Shown here: in pieces, positions 62,986 to 64,000 of the stretch | How positions within the stretch are numbered: position 1 is the first letter of the stretch | Layout: each line of letters starts with the position of its first letter | Assembly (NCBI GenBank): GCA_029204225.1 | Contig: MU831833.1 | Span: 37,981-101,980, forward strand | Length of the DNA: 64,000 bases | Direction: 5' to 3' | From: Diphasiastrum complanatum | Taxonomy: Eukaryota; Streptophyta; Lycopodiopsida; Lycopodiales; Lycopodiaceae | The notes under the pieces: generated by a model | What the model was told of the DNA's origin: nothing | Database searches by the model: none | Seen by the model: the letters and a program-made list of their open reading frames with translations, nothing else | Position numbers and translations under genes: made by a program

Positions 62986-63362
62986 AGATGCAACAACTGG
63001 CCAACTGGATATAGCCTATGAATACCATACGTGTACCGTAAACTTTGATTGTCAAATACCCATGGCTGACACAACCAGTGGCCAACAGGATATAACCTAT
63101 GAATACCATACTTGTACCGCGTTGATTGTCAAATACCTCACGGCTGATACAACCATCATATAAGCTGACCTCTCAATGCAATAAGACCTATAGAACCCCA
63201 GATCATATATTAAATAACCATGAATGTCGGAAAGCAGATGCAACAAGTGGCCAACAGGATATAACCTATGAATACCATACGTGTACTGTAAACGTTGATT
63301 GTCAAATACCTTCACGGCTGACACAACCATCATATAAGTTGACCTTTCAATGCAATAAGATA
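62986..63362. repeat. Complex tandem repeat, three copies
   Basis: Three partial copies (about 62990-63072, 63073-63187 and 63241-63360) share GGCCAACAGGATATAACCTA, TGAATACCATAC(G/T)TGTACYG, TTGATTGTCAAATACC and CGGCTGA(C/T)ACAACCA. Copies two and three extend through ATCATATAAG to CAATGCAATAAGA. Unit lengths differ by internal gaps. Confidence 0.85.
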
Positions 63363-63758
63363 CGACAGCGTATTGCTTCCAGACCACACTTTATGGCTAC
63401 CAGGAGACTTTGTAGATCTGGAGCTACTGCGAGCAGGCCCACTGTTTCCTCTTTAGTACTTGCATTATCATCTATCCTTGCACTTTCTTTAGCAGGGGTC
63501 CTGTGACATGATCTATCATCGAGTTTTGATTGTTGTTGTACAACTTTAGCTACACTGTAGTGACTGTACCCCATTGTATAGTCTCTCAAATCTTCTTATC
63601 ATGAGAGTAGAGCAGAGATCTGTCTAGTTTTAATTGGCTAATAATTTTTATTTAGTAATTTTCTATTTCTGGAGACATTTATATGCTCCTTTTAGTATTT
63701 ATCATACTTGAGATGTACTTAGTCGGTCTTATAGTTGGCCTCAAAAGACATTAATAAA

Positions 63759-63762
<4 letters not shown>

Positions 63763-63814
<52 letters not shown>
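63763..63814. repeat. (TC)n microsatellite
   Basis: Twenty-six TC units near the right end of the window. Confidence 0.95.
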
Positions 63815-63816
<2 letters not shown>

Positions 63817-64000
63817 CAGAGCAGGTGGTCAAGCTCTTGCTTTGTACCCTCACAAGCTGGAGGTCAAGCTTTGATACTTCTTCTTAGAGATAGAGAGATA
63901 GATATGCTAGTTCTTTTCTTTTACTAGTAAATAAGTCGGTATGCGGACAATGCTCCTCATTTTTTGTACTTTCTTTTGTCTTATGTACCTTTGGGTACCA
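63815..64000. other. End of window, nothing recognised
   Basis: Short intron-like sequence after the microsatellite, with GATAGAGA-type repeats. No exon is seen. Confidence 0.4.

Noticed and set aside
62986-63362. CRISPR-like array
   Set aside because: The repeats are long, unequal and without regular unique spacers, and the DNA is a plant nuclear intron. It is a tandem repeat.

Overview
The window is nuclear DNA of a land plant. It is AT-rich, full of plant-type LTR retrotransposons (Ty1/copia primed by initiator tRNA-Met and a Ty3/gypsy chromovirus) and long TC microsatellites, and it carries one recognisable host gene: a BSU1-LIKE (BSL) Kelch-repeat protein phosphatase of the brassinosteroid-signalling type. 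The very large introns and the density of old, nested transposons suggest a big plant genome. A fern, lycophyte or gymnosperm is possible, but the species cannot be fixed from the sequence alone.

Layout. 1-36 kb is a transposon graveyard. It holds broken copia fragments on both strands (1-3.6, 12.2-14.9, 15.1-17.0, 19.4-20.3 and 25.9-26.6 kb) and a copia element inside another copia element (27.3-35.2 kb). It also holds a gypsy tail whose LTR is split by a 5.1 kb hAT DNA transposon (4602-9710). That transposon has a BED finger, a DUF659/hAT transposase in six exons, palindromic termini and an 8-bp target duplication. Other items are a tRNA-Asp-like sequence beside an LTR-like end (17.76 kb) and microsatellites.

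36.1-59.9 kb (plus strand) is the BSL gene. Fifteen coding exons give 752 codons in one continuous frame and cover all of the Kelch propeller, the linker and the N-terminal half of the PP1-type phosphatase. The remaining exons lie beyond the window. Intron 10 is about 15.7 kb and contains a three-level nest. A short non-autonomous hAT-like element (target duplication TTATGTTC) was hit by a chromovirus (TTTCC), which was then hit by a nearly complete copia element (CCAAT). Each level keeps a perfect target duplication, so the order of events can be read. The last visible intron holds another hAT derivative (60568-61515, target duplication ATATGAAT), related to a copy inside intron 10.

The splice sites and reading frame of BSL look intact despite these insertions, so the host gene appears functional. 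All the mobile elements appear coding-defective: internal stops, deletions of reverse transcriptase or integrase parts, and a substituted integrase catalytic glutamate. The freshest signals are the hAT family with its small derivatives and the copia element at 48.6-53.8 kb. I saw no CRISPR, operon or other prokaryotic feature, and no clearly novel multi-gene system.
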